NCBI GenBank assembly: GCA_963701735.1
Contig: CAVPBI010000010.1
Location: 1-64,000, forward strand
Source of the DNA: CAWABB01 sp963701735
Lineage (GTDB): Bacteria; Bacteroidota; Ignavibacteria; UBA10030; UBA6906
DNA: 64,000 nt
Reading direction: 5' to 3'
Shown piece after piece: positions 31,395 to 40,419 of this stretch; the first letter of the stretch is position 1; every line of letters starts with the position of its first letter. Below the pieces are notes generated by a model. That model had not been told where the DNA came from and did not search any database. It worked only from the letters and a program-made list of their open reading frames with translations. A program made the translations under genes and the position numbers.

Positions 31395-32461
31395 ACGCGC
31401 CGCGGAACATCCTCATCTTTCAGACTGCGTTTCTGGGGGATGTCATCCTTACCCTTCCCCTTGCGCAAGCGCTGAAACAGGAACATCCCGGGTGCAGTAT
31501 CTCATTCGCAGTGATTCCTGCTGCGGCCTCCGTGCTTGAAGGCCATCCCGCCGTTCACGACGTCATCACGTACGACAAGAAGAAGACCCAGCGGGGATTG
31601 GGCGCGGCATACGGACTCTCCCGGACCCTCCGCGGCCGGGGGTTCGACCTCGCGCTGATCCCTCACCGGTCGATGCGCAGCGCCCTGATTGTCGCCGTTG
31701 CGGGGATCCCGAGACGGGTTGGATTTGATACCAGCGCAGGACGCGCTCTGCTCACGGATCGCGTGACATACCGCCGGGACCTGCACGAAATCGACCGTGA
31801 CCTTTCGCTTCTGGAGCCGCTGGGCCTCCGTCCGTCGGTCGGAAGCATGTCGCCAACGCTTCATCCTCTCCAGCGCGATCGTGAGGCGGTGGATGCACTC
31901 CTGCTCGCCCATCAGACGCGTATCGCCCGATTCGACCAGGGCATGATGGTCGGACTCGCGCCGGGCTCCGTCTGGAACACCAAGCGGTGGCCGGAGGAGA
32001 AGTTCGTTGTGCTCGCGCGGTCGCTTCAGGATGCCGGGCTGAACCTCGCGTTGATCGGCGGTCCGGAAGACCGCCCGCTGTGCGGGCGGATCGCCGCCGG
32101 CCTGGCGCACATCCCGCTGAACGCCGCCGGCGAGCTGTCGCCACTGCAGTCCGCCGAGTTGATCCGCCGCTGCCGCGTGCTCGTCTCCAACGATAGCGCT
32201 CCCGCGCATCTTGCCATGGGCGTCCGGACGCCGGTCGTGGCGATCTTCGGCGCGACCGTCCCGTCGTTCGGGTTCGCCCCGCGAGGGCCGCTCGACCGCG
32301 TCATCGAAACCGAGGGGCTCTCGTGCCGGCCGTGCAGCATTCACGGCGGTCAGCGCTGCCCGATCGAAACGTTTGATTGCATGGAACGGATCATTCCTCA
32401 CACAGTCCACGATGCCGCCATCCAGATTGCACGAAGACCGAATCGTTCCGTTGGCGGATGA
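31391..32461 (+). CDS. ADP-heptose:LPS heptosyltransferase family (GT9)
   Basis: It begins at a GTG at 31391 overlapping the acyltransferase stop (GTGA); this start gives the expected ILIFQTAFLGDVILTLPLAQAL opening with the GD of GT9 enzymes. The C-terminal nucleotide-sugar site is clear: LAPGSVWNTKRWPEEKF, ALIGGPEDR and SNDSAPAHLAMGVRTPVVAIFG. The Cys-rich end (SCRPCSIHGGQRCP) is typical. It should add heptose or a related sugar to the lipopolysaccharide core. The length (356 residues) is normal. Its end overlaps the start of the following gene. Confidence 0.88.
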   Translation: MNAPRNILIFQTAFLGDVILTLPLAQALKQEHPGCSISFAVIPAAASVLEGHPAVHDVITYDKKKTQRGLGAAYGLSRTLRGRGFDLALIPHRSMRSALIVAVAGIPRRVGFDTSAGRALLTDRVTYRRDLHEIDRDLSLLEPLGLRPSVGSMSPTLHPLQRDREAVDALLLAHQTRIARFDQGMMVGLAPGSVWNTKRWPEEKFVVLARSLQDAGLNLALIGGPEDRPLCGRIAAGLAHIPLNAAGELSPLQSAELIRRCRVLVSNDSAPAHLAMGVRTPVVAIFGATVPSFGFAPRGPLDRVIETEGLSCRPCSIHGGQRCPIETFDCMERIIPHTVHDAAIQIARRPNRSVGG

Positions 32462-33071
32462 CGCCTCCCGCGACGCGGCTGTCGACCGGGCCGCGCGGAT
32501 CATTTCGTCCGGCGGTCTGATCGTCTATCCGACCGAGACCGTGTACGGCATCGGGGCGGACGCGCGCAACACGAAGGCCATCGGTCGCATCCCCCTTGTG
32601 AAGGGGAGGTATGAGCGGAAACCAATCCTGGTGCTGGTCGGCTCCCGCGATGCGGTCACTGAGTGGGCCTCCGAGGTCTCAGGCAATGCGCGCGCGCTGA
32701 TGAACGCCTTCTGGCCCGGCCCGCTCACGCTGGTGTTCCGCGCGCGGGACGATGTGTCGGAGCTGCTGACGGCTGGAACCGGGACGGTCGGATTGCGCTG
32801 TTCTCCCGACGCCTTCTGTCGGGAGTTGATCCGGCGGTCAGGGAAGGCGATCACCTCGACGAGCGCAAATCGCACGGGCGAGCCGACCCGGGCGACCGTT
32901 GAGGAGATTGCCGGGCAATTGGGGGACGGGATAGATCTCTACGTGGATGCGGGACCCCTTGGCGGCCGGCTCCCATCAACGGTCGTGGATGTGTCAGGAC
33001 CGGCGCCCGGCCTGGTCCGCGAGGGCGCGATCGCCGGAAGCGAGCTCCTCCCGTTCATGCAAGCACGCTGA
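32412..33071 (+). CDS. tsaC: L-threonylcarbamoyladenylate synthase (TsaC/YrdC/Sua5 type)
   Basis: The YrdC fold is complete in 219 residues: GGLIVYPTETVYGIGADA, then GRYERKPILVLVGS, then FWPGPLTLVFRA, TVGLRCSP and ITSTSANRTGEPT. It condenses threonine, bicarbonate and ATP to make the donor for the t6A37 tRNA modification. It lacks the extra Sua5 domain. The ATG at 32412 overlaps the heptosyltransferase end by 50 bases, so a later start is possible, but no closer ATG keeps the N-terminal strand. Confidence 0.9.
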   Translation: MPPSRLHEDRIVPLADDASRDAAVDRAARIISSGGLIVYPTETVYGIGADARNTKAIGRIPLVKGRYERKPILVLVGSRDAVTEWASEVSGNARALMNAFWPGPLTLVFRARDDVSELLTAGTGTVGLRCSPDAFCRELIRRSGKAITSTSANRTGEPTRATVEEIAGQLGDGIDLYVDAGPLGGRLPSTVVDVSGPAPGLVREGAIAGSELLPFMQAR

Positions 33072-33075
33072 TTCG

Positions 33076-33246
33076 CTATTCGAATCTCCTCAGGAGCTGA
33101 TGCCACCGTTCGGCATCTTCCCTGACGGGCAGCAGTCCGAAGTACGAGCACGACTTCAGGAATCCCACCAGGAGGATTGACCCGAGCGCCGCCCCGAGCG
33201 TCAGCAGGATGAATGAATGGCTGATGTATGACATGAGTGCGTTCAT
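33076..33246 (-). CDS. Small single-helix membrane protein (56 residues), function unknown
   Basis: On the minus strand an ATG at 33246 opens 56 codons ending at TAG (33076-33078). GGAAG lies 3-7 bases upstream of the ATG. The product has one hydrophobic segment (FILLTLGAALGSILLVGFL) followed by CSYFGLLPVRED and a charged C-terminal helix (AERWHQLLRRFE). It is convergent with tsaC, ending 5 bases from its stop. The composition and topology look like a real small protein, but I recognise no family. Confidence 0.5.
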   Translation of the reverse strand: MNALMSYISHSFILLTLGAALGSILLVGFLKSCSYFGLLPVREDAERWHQLLRRFE

Positions 33247-33386
33247 GGCTTCCGGGGAAGGTTCAAACCGAATGCCAGATCAGGGAAGCCTCATAGCGCG
33301 GGATTTTCGGCCGAAGACGCGGGAAGCAGGTAGATTTTTCCTGGTAGACGGGGCGCATAGGCGGAAAGGGAGGGACGCGCGATGTC

Positions 33387-33415
33387 TTGTATCTTCGAGC
33401 CCATTTTTGTATGAT
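33387..33415 (+). promoter_or_regulatory. Sigma70-like promoter for tRNA-Arg
   Basis: TTGTAT (33387-33392) and TATGAT (33410-33415) are exactly 17 bases apart in an AT-rich stretch, 50 bases before the tRNA. The rest of the 218-base gap upstream (33247-33464) holds nothing else recognisable. Confidence 0.6.
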
Positions 33416-33464
33416 ATATATCGCTTTTGCAGGACTTACCGTGGATCGTTGAAGTCTTGCATTC

Positions 33465-33538
33465 GCGCCTGTAGCTCAACTGGATAGAGTGTTGGCCTCC
33501 GGAGCCAAAGGTTTCGGGTTCGACTCCCGACAGGCGCA
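33465..33538 (+). tRNA. tRNA-Arg (anticodon CCG)
   Basis: A complete cloverleaf is visible: acceptor GCGCCTG pairs with CAGGCGC (33531-33537) before discriminator A, and the D arm has GCTCAACTGGATAGAGT. The anticodon stem TTGGC/GCCAA encloses CTCCGGA, so the anticodon is CCG, reading CGG. The T arm has GGTTCGACTCC. CCA is not encoded. Confidence 0.95.
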
Positions 33539-33563
33539 CATCCCCTCACAATCCTTCAGAGAC

Positions 33564-34254
33564 ATGCTCCGACCATCGAAGAAGATATCGCGAAAAGAGC
33601 TCAAGGAAGACAAGCTGGTAACGACCTATTCGACTGTGACGTCGTACTACGAAGAGCACAAGCGGACCATCAGCATCGTCCTGGTGGCGGTGGCGCTCGT
33701 CATCGTCGCGATCGTCGTCTACGTCCGGAACAGGGCGGACTCCAGCGAGAAAGCGCACGCCGCCCTCGGGGCGATCTCGAGCTACATCGACAACGGACAG
33801 TACCAGATTGCCATCGACGGAGTCCCCGGCAGGAATATCCAGGGGCTGCGCGCGATCGTCGAGAACTTCGGCGCTTCGCCAGGCGGAGAGCTGGCGCGGT
33901 TCCAGCTTGCGAGTTCGCTCCTGGCACTGGGCAAGTATGACGAGGCGCTTGAGCATTACAAGAGCTTCTCCCCGCCGGACAAGCTGCTTGACGCCGCACG
34001 CAGGGCCGGGCTTGGGGCGTGTTACGAGGCGCTCAAAGAGTACGAGGATGCGGGGGCTGAATTTGAGAAGGCCGCTGCCGCTGCCGCGACGGATCCTCGC
34101 GTTCCGGAATTCCTGCACAATGCGGCCAGGAACTATGCCGCTGGCAGGGGAGAAGGAGAAGGCTGTTGAGCTCTGGAAGCGCTTGAAGAAGGGCTATCCG
34201 GCCACGTCGTACGGCCGGGATGCGGAACGCTACATCGTCCAGTATTCCCTCTAA
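33564..34254 (+). CDS. Membrane-anchored TPR protein (YfgM/tetratricopeptide type; frame broken near 34140)
   Basis: The order of features is YfgM-like: a short basic cytosolic N-terminus (KKISRKELKEDKL), one transmembrane helix (ISIVLVAVALVIVAIVVYV, residues 38-56), then TPR-like helices (GELARFQLASSLLALGKYDEALEHYKSF; AARRAGLGACYEALKEYEDAGAEFEKA). The frame breaks near 34140 (GCCGCTGGCAGGGG) and resumes as GEKEKAVELWKRLKKGYP to a stop at 34252-34254. The joined length is about 229 residues. YfgM-like proteins assist envelope folding with the Sec translocon; the exact role here is not shown. It starts 26 bases after tRNA-Arg. Confidence 0.75.
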
Positions 34255-34295
34255 GGGTGCGACGCGGTCAGGCGCCAGAGTTGCCGCGCTCGTAA

Positions 34296-35645
34296 ATGAA
34301 CCTCCTGCCCGATAGAGCCCTCTCCCGGACGGTCCTGAAGATCTCGACCCCCGCGGTAGCCGGGCTCTCTGCCCAGATGGTCGTATCGGTCGTCGATACG
34401 GCCATGGTCGGACGACTGGAGAACACCACCGTTCTCCTCGCCGCGATGGGGCTCGGTCTGCTCGCCACGTGGGCGATTACCAGTGTCTTCTCGAGCCTGT
34501 CGACGGGCACGCACGTGCTCGCTGCGCGCCGCTACGGCGAGCGGGACTACACGGGCGCGGGCGACATCCTGAACGACTCTCTCTTGCTGGCCGTGATCCT
34601 CGGCCTTGCATTCGGCATTCCAGGGTATCTCTTCTCGTTTCATATCCTCGACCTGTTCAGCGCCGACCCCGCGGTCGCGGCGGCGGGCACGGGGTACATG
34701 CAGTGGCGGTTCATCGGCCTGCTCTTCTTCCTCTTTGTTGTGTCCTACCGTGGGTTCTTCAACGGCATAGGGCACACGAAGGTGTTCATGTACTCGGCGA
34801 TCATCATCAACGGCTCGAACATTCTGTTCAACTACCTGCTGATCTTCGGGTCGTTCGGTTTCCCGCGCATGGGGCTGACCGGTGCCGGGGCCTCGTCGGC
34901 GATGAGCAACGTGCTCGGAGCGCTGTATTTCCTCGGCGTAACATTCCTGCCCAAATACCGAAGAAGATACAGGTACTACCAGGGTTTGAGGATCTCCCGG
35001 GCCTCGATTGAGCAGATCATCCGGATCTCGATGCCCGTTTCGTTCCAGAATATCCTCATTTTGCTGGGTTTCTTGATTTTTGTCGCCATCACGGGGATGA
35101 TCGGGACGGTCCAGCAGGCGGCAAGCCAGGTCGTCATTACAGCGCTGTTCATGTCGTTTCTGCCCTGTTTCGGCTTCGGGATCGGGGCCCAGACCCTGGT
35201 GGGGCAAAGCATGGGGAACGGAGATTTTCTTCTCGCGAAGAGGTACGGACTTGAAGCTGCAAAGCTTGCGACGTACTTTACGGTGGTGCTGGGGGCCGTG
35301 TTCATTCTCATTCCGGAGACCGTGATCGGCGTGATCACGACGAGCGACGAGGTGACTGCCATTGCCCGGCCGATCCTGCAGATCGCCGGGGCCGCGCAGA
35401 TCTTCTACGCCTCGGGCATCGTTCTGGCGCACGCCCTCCAGGCGGCCGGGGCCACCGTGTTCGTGATGGTCGTTGAAGTCCTCACGCACTGGGTGATCTT
35501 CCTGCCGCTCGCCCTCCTTATCGGGGTGACGTGGGAGAAGGGGCTGAGCGGAGCCTGGCTCGCGCTTCCCGTCTACATCATCTCCTATTCGGGGCTGATC
35601 TACGCGAAGTACCGAGGGGGTTCCTGGCTGCAGATGAAAGTCTGA
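34296..35645 (+). CDS. MATE-family multidrug/cation exporter
   Basis: This is a 449-residue polytopic protein with about 12 helices. The MATE opening is clear (TVLKISTPAVAGLSAQMVVSVVDTAMVGRLE) and the pseudo-repeat in the second half (IRISMPVSFQNILILLGFLIF) shows the two-bundle architecture. The family extrudes drugs or organic cations in exchange for Na+ or H+. It starts 41 bases after the TPR gene and ends 4 bases before the phosphatase gene. The substrate is unknown. Confidence 0.9.
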   Translation: MNLLPDRALSRTVLKISTPAVAGLSAQMVVSVVDTAMVGRLENTTVLLAAMGLGLLATWAITSVFSSLSTGTHVLAARRYGERDYTGAGDILNDSLLLAVILGLAFGIPGYLFSFHILDLFSADPAVAAAGTGYMQWRFIGLLFFLFVVSYRGFFNGIGHTKVFMYSAIIINGSNILFNYLLIFGSFGFPRMGLTGAGASSAMSNVLGALYFLGVTFLPKYRRRYRYYQGLRISRASIEQIIRISMPVSFQNILILLGFLIFVAITGMIGTVQQAASQVVITALFMSFLPCFGFGIGAQTLVGQSMGNGDFLLAKRYGLEAAKLATYFTVVLGAVFILIPETVIGVITTSDEVTAIARPILQIAGAAQIFYASGIVLAHALQAAGATVFVMVVEVLTHWVIFLPLALLIGVTWEKGLSGAWLALPVYIISYSGLIYAKYRGGSWLQMKV

Positions 35646-35649
35646 ACCG

Positions 35650-37808
35650 ATGCGCATCGGACGGGTCATATACTGGGTCGCGGCATTCTTCCTCCTGCTC
35701 GTGAAGTTCGCGATCGATGTGGTTGCGAAGAACATCGAGCTGGAGCCGGGCGCGGTCACGTTCAGCCGGGAGATCCTGACCGCGGGCGTCATCGTCCTCC
35801 TGGTTCTCACGACGCGGGGCAGCAGGGTTCGCGCCGAGCAGCCGCCCGTCAAGAAGTTCGGTCTCCTGCTCCTGCTGACCACCGGCATGGTCGCCGTAGT
35901 CGCGCTCGTGTCGGCCGCCCCCACTGACGGCTTCGACGCGAAGAACTACATGCTGCTCCCGCTCGACTACTCGAGCATCTTCCTTGCCTCGATTCTGGGC
36001 GTTCTTGCGGCCCTCTACTCCGTTCTGCTTCTGCAGTTCATCCGGGACCTCGTCCTGCAGATGCGCCGGAAAGGGACGGAGCGCAACCTGATGCTGCTCC
36101 ACGGTTTCACGCTTGCCACCGCGGTCACGGCGGCGTTTGTCCGCCCGCTCGACAGCACGCTCCCCCTCTCCCTGCTCTTTGCTCTCGCGGTGTCCGCGGC
36201 CGTCATGAATTCGTTCAGGCTCCCGTGGATCGTCTACCTCTCGAAGCGGGAGAAGGTGTTTACCCTCATCTACGCGCTGCTGCTCTTTCTTGGGCTGACG
36301 GTGCTGAACGTGGTTCTCGGGCGCAGCACGTTTGCGGGCCGGGCCCTCCTCTACTACTCGCACCCGCTGAAAGAGTTCGTTCAGATCACGCTCATCTTCG
36401 GGAACCTGTACGCCGGCGTGGCGTTCATCAGCACGCTGTTCCACCTTCCCACGGCGGAGGCGTTCGACCGGAAGCGGACGGAAGTAACGTCAATGTACGC
36501 GCTCGGCCGCCTGATCAACCGGGTCTTCGATTTCAACGAGCTTGTGGACACGGTTACGACCATGACCATGCATGTCTCCGAGGCGACCAGCTGCTGGCTC
36601 GAGCTGCTGCATCCGCAGGAAGATGGATCGCGCGCGGTCGTGGGCCCGCCGTCGCGCTCCGGAACGTCGACCCGCGTCCAGGCCGTGGGGATGCAGAACA
36701 TCGCGCACGAAGAGATCGATCTTCTCGTCCCGCACGGGACGCGAAGTCTGCGCGACAGCGTGATCGAGGAGCGCCGGCCGGTGGTGGTCGACGACCTGGG
36801 GTACGGACGCGCGCGCGGGCCAGTCGGGTGAAGGTGAGGGGGAAGGGGTCGATGATCGCCGTGCCGCTGATGTCGCACAACGGGCTGATCGGGATCCTGT
36901 ACGCGCGGAAGGACATGCCGTTCGGGTTCGTGAAGGATGATGTCGAGGTGATCTCCGCCTTCGCGGATCAGGCGACGGTCGCGATCGAGAACTCCCGCCT
37001 CATCAAGAGCTCCCTGGAGCGGGAGCGCCTGATGCGGGACATCCTCCTGGCCCAGGAGATGCAGCGCAAGCTGCTCCCGCAGAGCGTTCCGAGCCTGTCC
37101 GGCCTCGACATCGAGGCCGTCTCCACGCCGGCCTTCGAAGTCGGCGGCGACTACTACGACTTCATGCAGCTGGGGACCCACAAGGTCGGCCTGATCGTCG
37201 GCGACGTGTCCGGCAAGGGCGTCTCCGCCGCCTTCTACATGTCCGAAGTGAAGGGGGTCTTCCAGGCGCTCGGCCGCCTGCATTCGTCACCCCGCGAGTT
37301 CATGGTGCGCGCGCACGAGTCGCTGGCAGACTCTATTGACAAGCATTCCTTTGTTAGCTTACTTTATGTGATTCTGGACGTGCACTCCGGTCAGCTGCGG
37401 ATTGCCCGCGCGGGCCACTGCCCCTTGCTTCACCTCTCCCGGGACGGCGCGCGGTACATCAGGCCGGGCGGGATGGGCATCGGGCTGGGTGACCTCCGCG
37501 CCTTCGAGGCTGCCATCGAAGAGGAGACGGTGATGCTGTCTCCGGGGGATGTGTGCGTCCTGTACACGGACGGGCTGACGGAAGCCCGACGCGGAAGTGA
37601 CGAGTTCGGGTACGACCGGCTGCAGATGCTCGGAACGCGCATCCGGTCGGGCTCTGCGCTCGAAGGACGAGAAGAAATTATCGGCGCGGTCCGCGCCTTC
37701 ACCGGCAATCAACCGAACCACGACGACCTGACGGTTGTTGTGTTGAAATGGCACGGACCGTCCGGGCGCCCGCCGGGCGCAGGCGTGAACTGGGAGGAAG
37801 CATCATGA
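35650..37808 (+). CDS. Membrane PP2C (SpoIIE/RsbU-type) phosphatase with GAF domain (frame broken near 36815)
   Basis: Residues 1-270 hold about eight membrane helices. A GAF-like domain follows (MYALGRLINRVFDFNELVDTV...) to about residue 440 and ends AFADQATVAIENSRLI. The PP2C core has its metal-binding motifs: EVGGDYYDFMQL, VGDVSGKGVSAAF, LYTDGLTEAR and NHDDLTVVVL. A linker with QEMQRKLLPQSVP is typical of RsbU-like enzymes. The frame breaks in a CGCGCGCG run near 36815. The enzyme should dephosphorylate the STAS antagonist encoded directly downstream, whose ATG overlaps its stop. The membrane part and GAF are the probable sensors; the signal is unknown. Confidence 0.85.
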
Positions 37809-38161
37809 CTGATTTCAAAATTGGACAACGCCAGCAGGACTCGGTCAATGTGATCGAGCTGAAAGGCTATCTCGACGCCCACACCGCTCCGCGGCTGGAG
37901 GAGGCCCTGCAGGGACTTGTGGACAGCCGGCGGTTCAACATCATCGTGAACTGCCGCGACCTCTCCTACATCAGCAGCGCCGGCCTGGGCGTGTTCATGG
38001 CGTTCATCGAGGACGTGCGCAAGAACAAGGGGGACATCAAGCTCACCAACATGTCGCCCAAGGTCTATAACGTCTTCGACCTGCTCGGCTTCCCGCTGCT
38101 GTACGAGATCCTGAGCGACGAACAGGAAGCGGTCAGGCGTTTCTTCGACAGCAAGAAGTGA
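37805..38161 (+). CDS. STAS-domain anti-sigma-factor antagonist (RsbV/SpoIIAA type)
   Basis: This 118-residue STAS protein has the regulatory phosphosite motif LSYISSAGLGVF; the Ser of SSAG is the residue the kinase modifies. The first strands (VNVIELKGYLDAHTAPRLEEAL) are canonical. The start ATG overlaps the phosphatase stop by 4 bases. In partner switching, the unphosphorylated form binds the kinase and releases the kinase's target. The neighbours on both sides are the matching kinase and phosphatases. Confidence 0.92.
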   Translation: MTDFKIGQRQQDSVNVIELKGYLDAHTAPRLEEALQGLVDSRRFNIIVNCRDLSYISSAGLGVFMAFIEDVRKNKGDIKLTNMSPKVYNVFDLLGFPLLYEILSDEQEAVRRFFDSKK

Positions 38162-38168
38162 CGGCACG

Positions 38169-38591
38169 GTGGTGAAGAAACAGCAGATAACAATTGAGAG
38201 TCGCACCGACCGCCTGATCGAGGTGAGGGACTTCGTGTCCACGGCAGCGCGGGAGTTCGGCTTCGCCGACGAGGACGTGAGCAAGATCGCTCTGGCCGTT
38301 GACGAGGCGTGCACCAACATCATCAAGCATGCATACCGCTTCGACCCGCAGAAGGATATCGTTGTGAGCGTCTCGGGGAGCAATGGCGCGTTTGTCGTCG
38401 CGATCTGTGACCGGGGCGAGGTATTCAATCCCAACGGGATCAAAACCCCGGATATGAAAGAGTATCTGACACACTACAGGCGGGGCGGGCTGGGCGTGTA
38501 TCTCATGCGCTCCCTCATGGATAAGGTCGAGTACGACATCCGCCCCGGGAAACTGAACGAGGTTCGCCTGACCAAGTTTCTGGCCCGCTGA
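38169..38591 (+). CDS. Anti-sigma-type serine kinase (RsbW/SpoIIAB-like HATPase)
   Basis: This 140-residue GHKL ATPase has the N box in VDEACTNIIKHAY and a G box in RRGGLGVYLMRSLMD. It starts at one of two adjacent GTG codons (38169 or 38172), 7 bases after the antagonist gene. Such kinases phosphorylate the STAS partner and hold a sigma factor or another target inactive. No sigma factor gene is in this window, so the output protein is unknown. Confidence 0.9.
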   Translation: MVKKQQITIESRTDRLIEVRDFVSTAAREFGFADEDVSKIALAVDEACTNIIKHAYRFDPQKDIVVSVSGSNGAFVVAICDRGEVFNPNGIKTPDMKEYLTHYRRGGLGVYLMRSLMDKVEYDIRPGKLNEVRLTKFLAR

Positions 38592-38592
38592 C

Positions 38593-40350
38593 ATGCCCCC
38601 TTCACGCCGGACCCGCGAGGCACCCGCCCGCACAATTCCTTCCGATTCTCATTTCGACCAGTCGACGCTGTTTGAGTTCAGCAGGGTAGTGAACGAAAGC
38701 CTCGAGCTTTCGTTCGTGCTCGGGCACGCGCTCCTCACCATCATGGGGAAGCTGCGCTCCGGCAGAGGGATGGCCGTACTCGCGACCGGATCGAACGACT
38801 ATCGCGTCGAGCTCGTGAAAGGATTCCCGCAGGACACGGTGGGTGAGACCGTCCGGATACCCCGGCTCCCTGCGGCACTTCGTCGCCTCGACCGCCCTGG
38901 CTCATCCCGCCAGTCCTGGATGTCGTTCTTCCGCGAGCGCGGCGTGGCGTTCGTGCTGCCCCTGATCGCGGATGACAAACCGGTGGGGATCCTCGGATTC
39001 GGCCCCAGGCTGGGCGAAGGAGTCATCGGCCCGCGCGAAGAGGAGTATCTTGGCGCGTTTGCCAACCTCGCTGCAGCCGCTGTCGCGAAGGGACATGCGC
39101 TGCGCAACCTCCAGCAGGTCAACCGCCGGCTCGATCGCAAAGTCCAGGAGATGAACACGCTGTTCGACCTCGGGAAGGAGTTCGGGGTTATGCTCGATCC
39201 CGAGAAGCTCGTGCGTTTGCTCGTCTTCTCCCTCCTCGGACAGGTAGGGGTCCAGCGCTATATGGTCGTCCTGCGTCGGGGATCCGACATGGTCATCGCC
39301 GCTTCACGCATCGACGGGACCCCGCCCCAGAGCGAGCTGCTCGCCGAATTGTCGAAGCAGAAGACGGCCGTGCGCGTCGAGGACCTGGTCGTCCGCCAGG
39401 GACCTGATCCGCGCCCCGTCCTCGCTGCCAACGGCATTGCGGCCGTCGTCCCCATGGCGCTTCAGGGGCAGAACCGCGGCATGATCCTGCTCGGCGAAAA
39501 GATCTCGCGCGAACCGTACGGGCCTGCGGACCTGGAATTTCTGACCTCGCTTGCCAACCTCGCGATTATCTCGCTCGAAAACGCGCGCCTGTTCATCGAC
39601 GCGATCGAGAAACAGAAGATGGAAGACGAGCTCAAGATCGCCCGCGAAATCCAGAAGGGCCTGCTCCCGACCGTGCTCCCGGCGATTCCCCGGATCGAGA
39701 TGGCGGCAACGAACATCTCATCGAAGCAGGTGGGGGGCGACTACTACGACGTTCTCCGGGTCGACGACCACCGCTGGGTGGTCGCGATCGGAGACGTGTC
39801 AGGGAAGGGGACGCCTGCCGCCCTCCTGATGGCCAACCTGCAGGCCACGATCAGGGCGCTGGTGCCCCTGCGGCTGGGGCTGGCGGAGCTGACCAGCCGC
39901 GTGAACGACCTGATGTGCCAGAATACCGGCGGGACGAAGTTCGTGACGTTCTTCTGGGGGATCATCGACGTGGACGCGATGACCCTGACCTACGTGAACG
40001 CCGGCCACAACCATCCATATCTCCTCCGTTCCGATGGGGCGGTTGAGCGCCTGGAGAAAGGGGGCATGATCCTTGGCGTGCTCCCTTCCATGATGCCGTA
40101 CGAGGAAGGGGTCGCGCGCCTGGACACCGGCGATGTCATCGTGCTGTTCACGGACGGCGTCAGCGAGGCCATGGACGCCCACGGCGTCGACTACGGCGAA
40201 GACAGGCTGGAGCGTCTGGTCTGTGCCCACCGCGAGAAGCCGCCCGCGGGGCTGCTCGAGGCCATTTCGGAGGATATCCGGCGCCACGCCGGCCGGGCCT
40301 CGCAGTCCGACGACATCACCATGATGATCCTGCGCGTGGCCGGGGCCTGA
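38593..40350 (+). CDS. Cytoplasmic PP2C (RsbU-type) phosphatase with GAF domains
   Basis: This is a 585-residue protein without membrane helices. Two GAF-like domains span about residues 18-165 and 190-340, joined by a coiled-coil-like linker (LQQVNRRLDRKVQEMNTLFDLGKEF). A second helix (KQKMEDELKIAREIQKGLLPTVLP) leads to a PP2C core with VGGDYYDVLRV, IGDVSGKGTPAAL, FTDGVSEAMD and SDDITMMIL, all metal ligands present. It starts at the stop of the kinase gene. It is a second phosphatase acting on the same STAS switch, probably with a cytosolic signal, complementing the membrane one. Confidence 0.9.
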   Translation: MPPSRRTREAPARTIPSDSHFDQSTLFEFSRVVNESLELSFVLGHALLTIMGKLRSGRGMAVLATGSNDYRVELVKGFPQDTVGETVRIPRLPAALRRLDRPGSSRQSWMSFFRERGVAFVLPLIADDKPVGILGFGPRLGEGVIGPREEEYLGAFANLAAAAVAKGHALRNLQQVNRRLDRKVQEMNTLFDLGKEFGVMLDPEKLVRLLVFSLLGQVGVQRYMVVLRRGSDMVIAASRIDGTPPQSELLAELSKQKTAVRVEDLVVRQGPDPRPVLAANGIAAVVPMALQGQNRGMILLGEKISREPYGPADLEFLTSLANLAIISLENARLFIDAIEKQKMEDELKIAREIQKGLLPTVLPAIPRIEMAATNISSKQVGGDYYDVLRVDDHRWVVAIGDVSGKGTPAALLMANLQATIRALVPLRLGLAELTSRVNDLMCQNTGGTKFVTFFWGIIDVDAMTLTYVNAGHNHPYLLRSDGAVERLEKGGMILGVLPSMMPYEEGVARLDTGDVIVLFTDGVSEAMDAHGVDYGEDRLERLVCAHREKPPAGLLEAISEDIRRHAGRASQSDDITMMILRVAGA

Positions 40351-40419
40351 TCCCGCATCGCAGGCTGACGTTGCGGCTCACGGTGGAATTCCCTAAATTC
40401 TGTTATTGCTCGACTCCCT

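Noticed and set aside
37336..37375. TTGACA inside the first phosphatase as an internal promoter
   Set aside because: The bases 16-18 positions downstream (TTACTT, TACTTT) are a poor -10, and there is no Bacteroidota-type TAnnTTTG.
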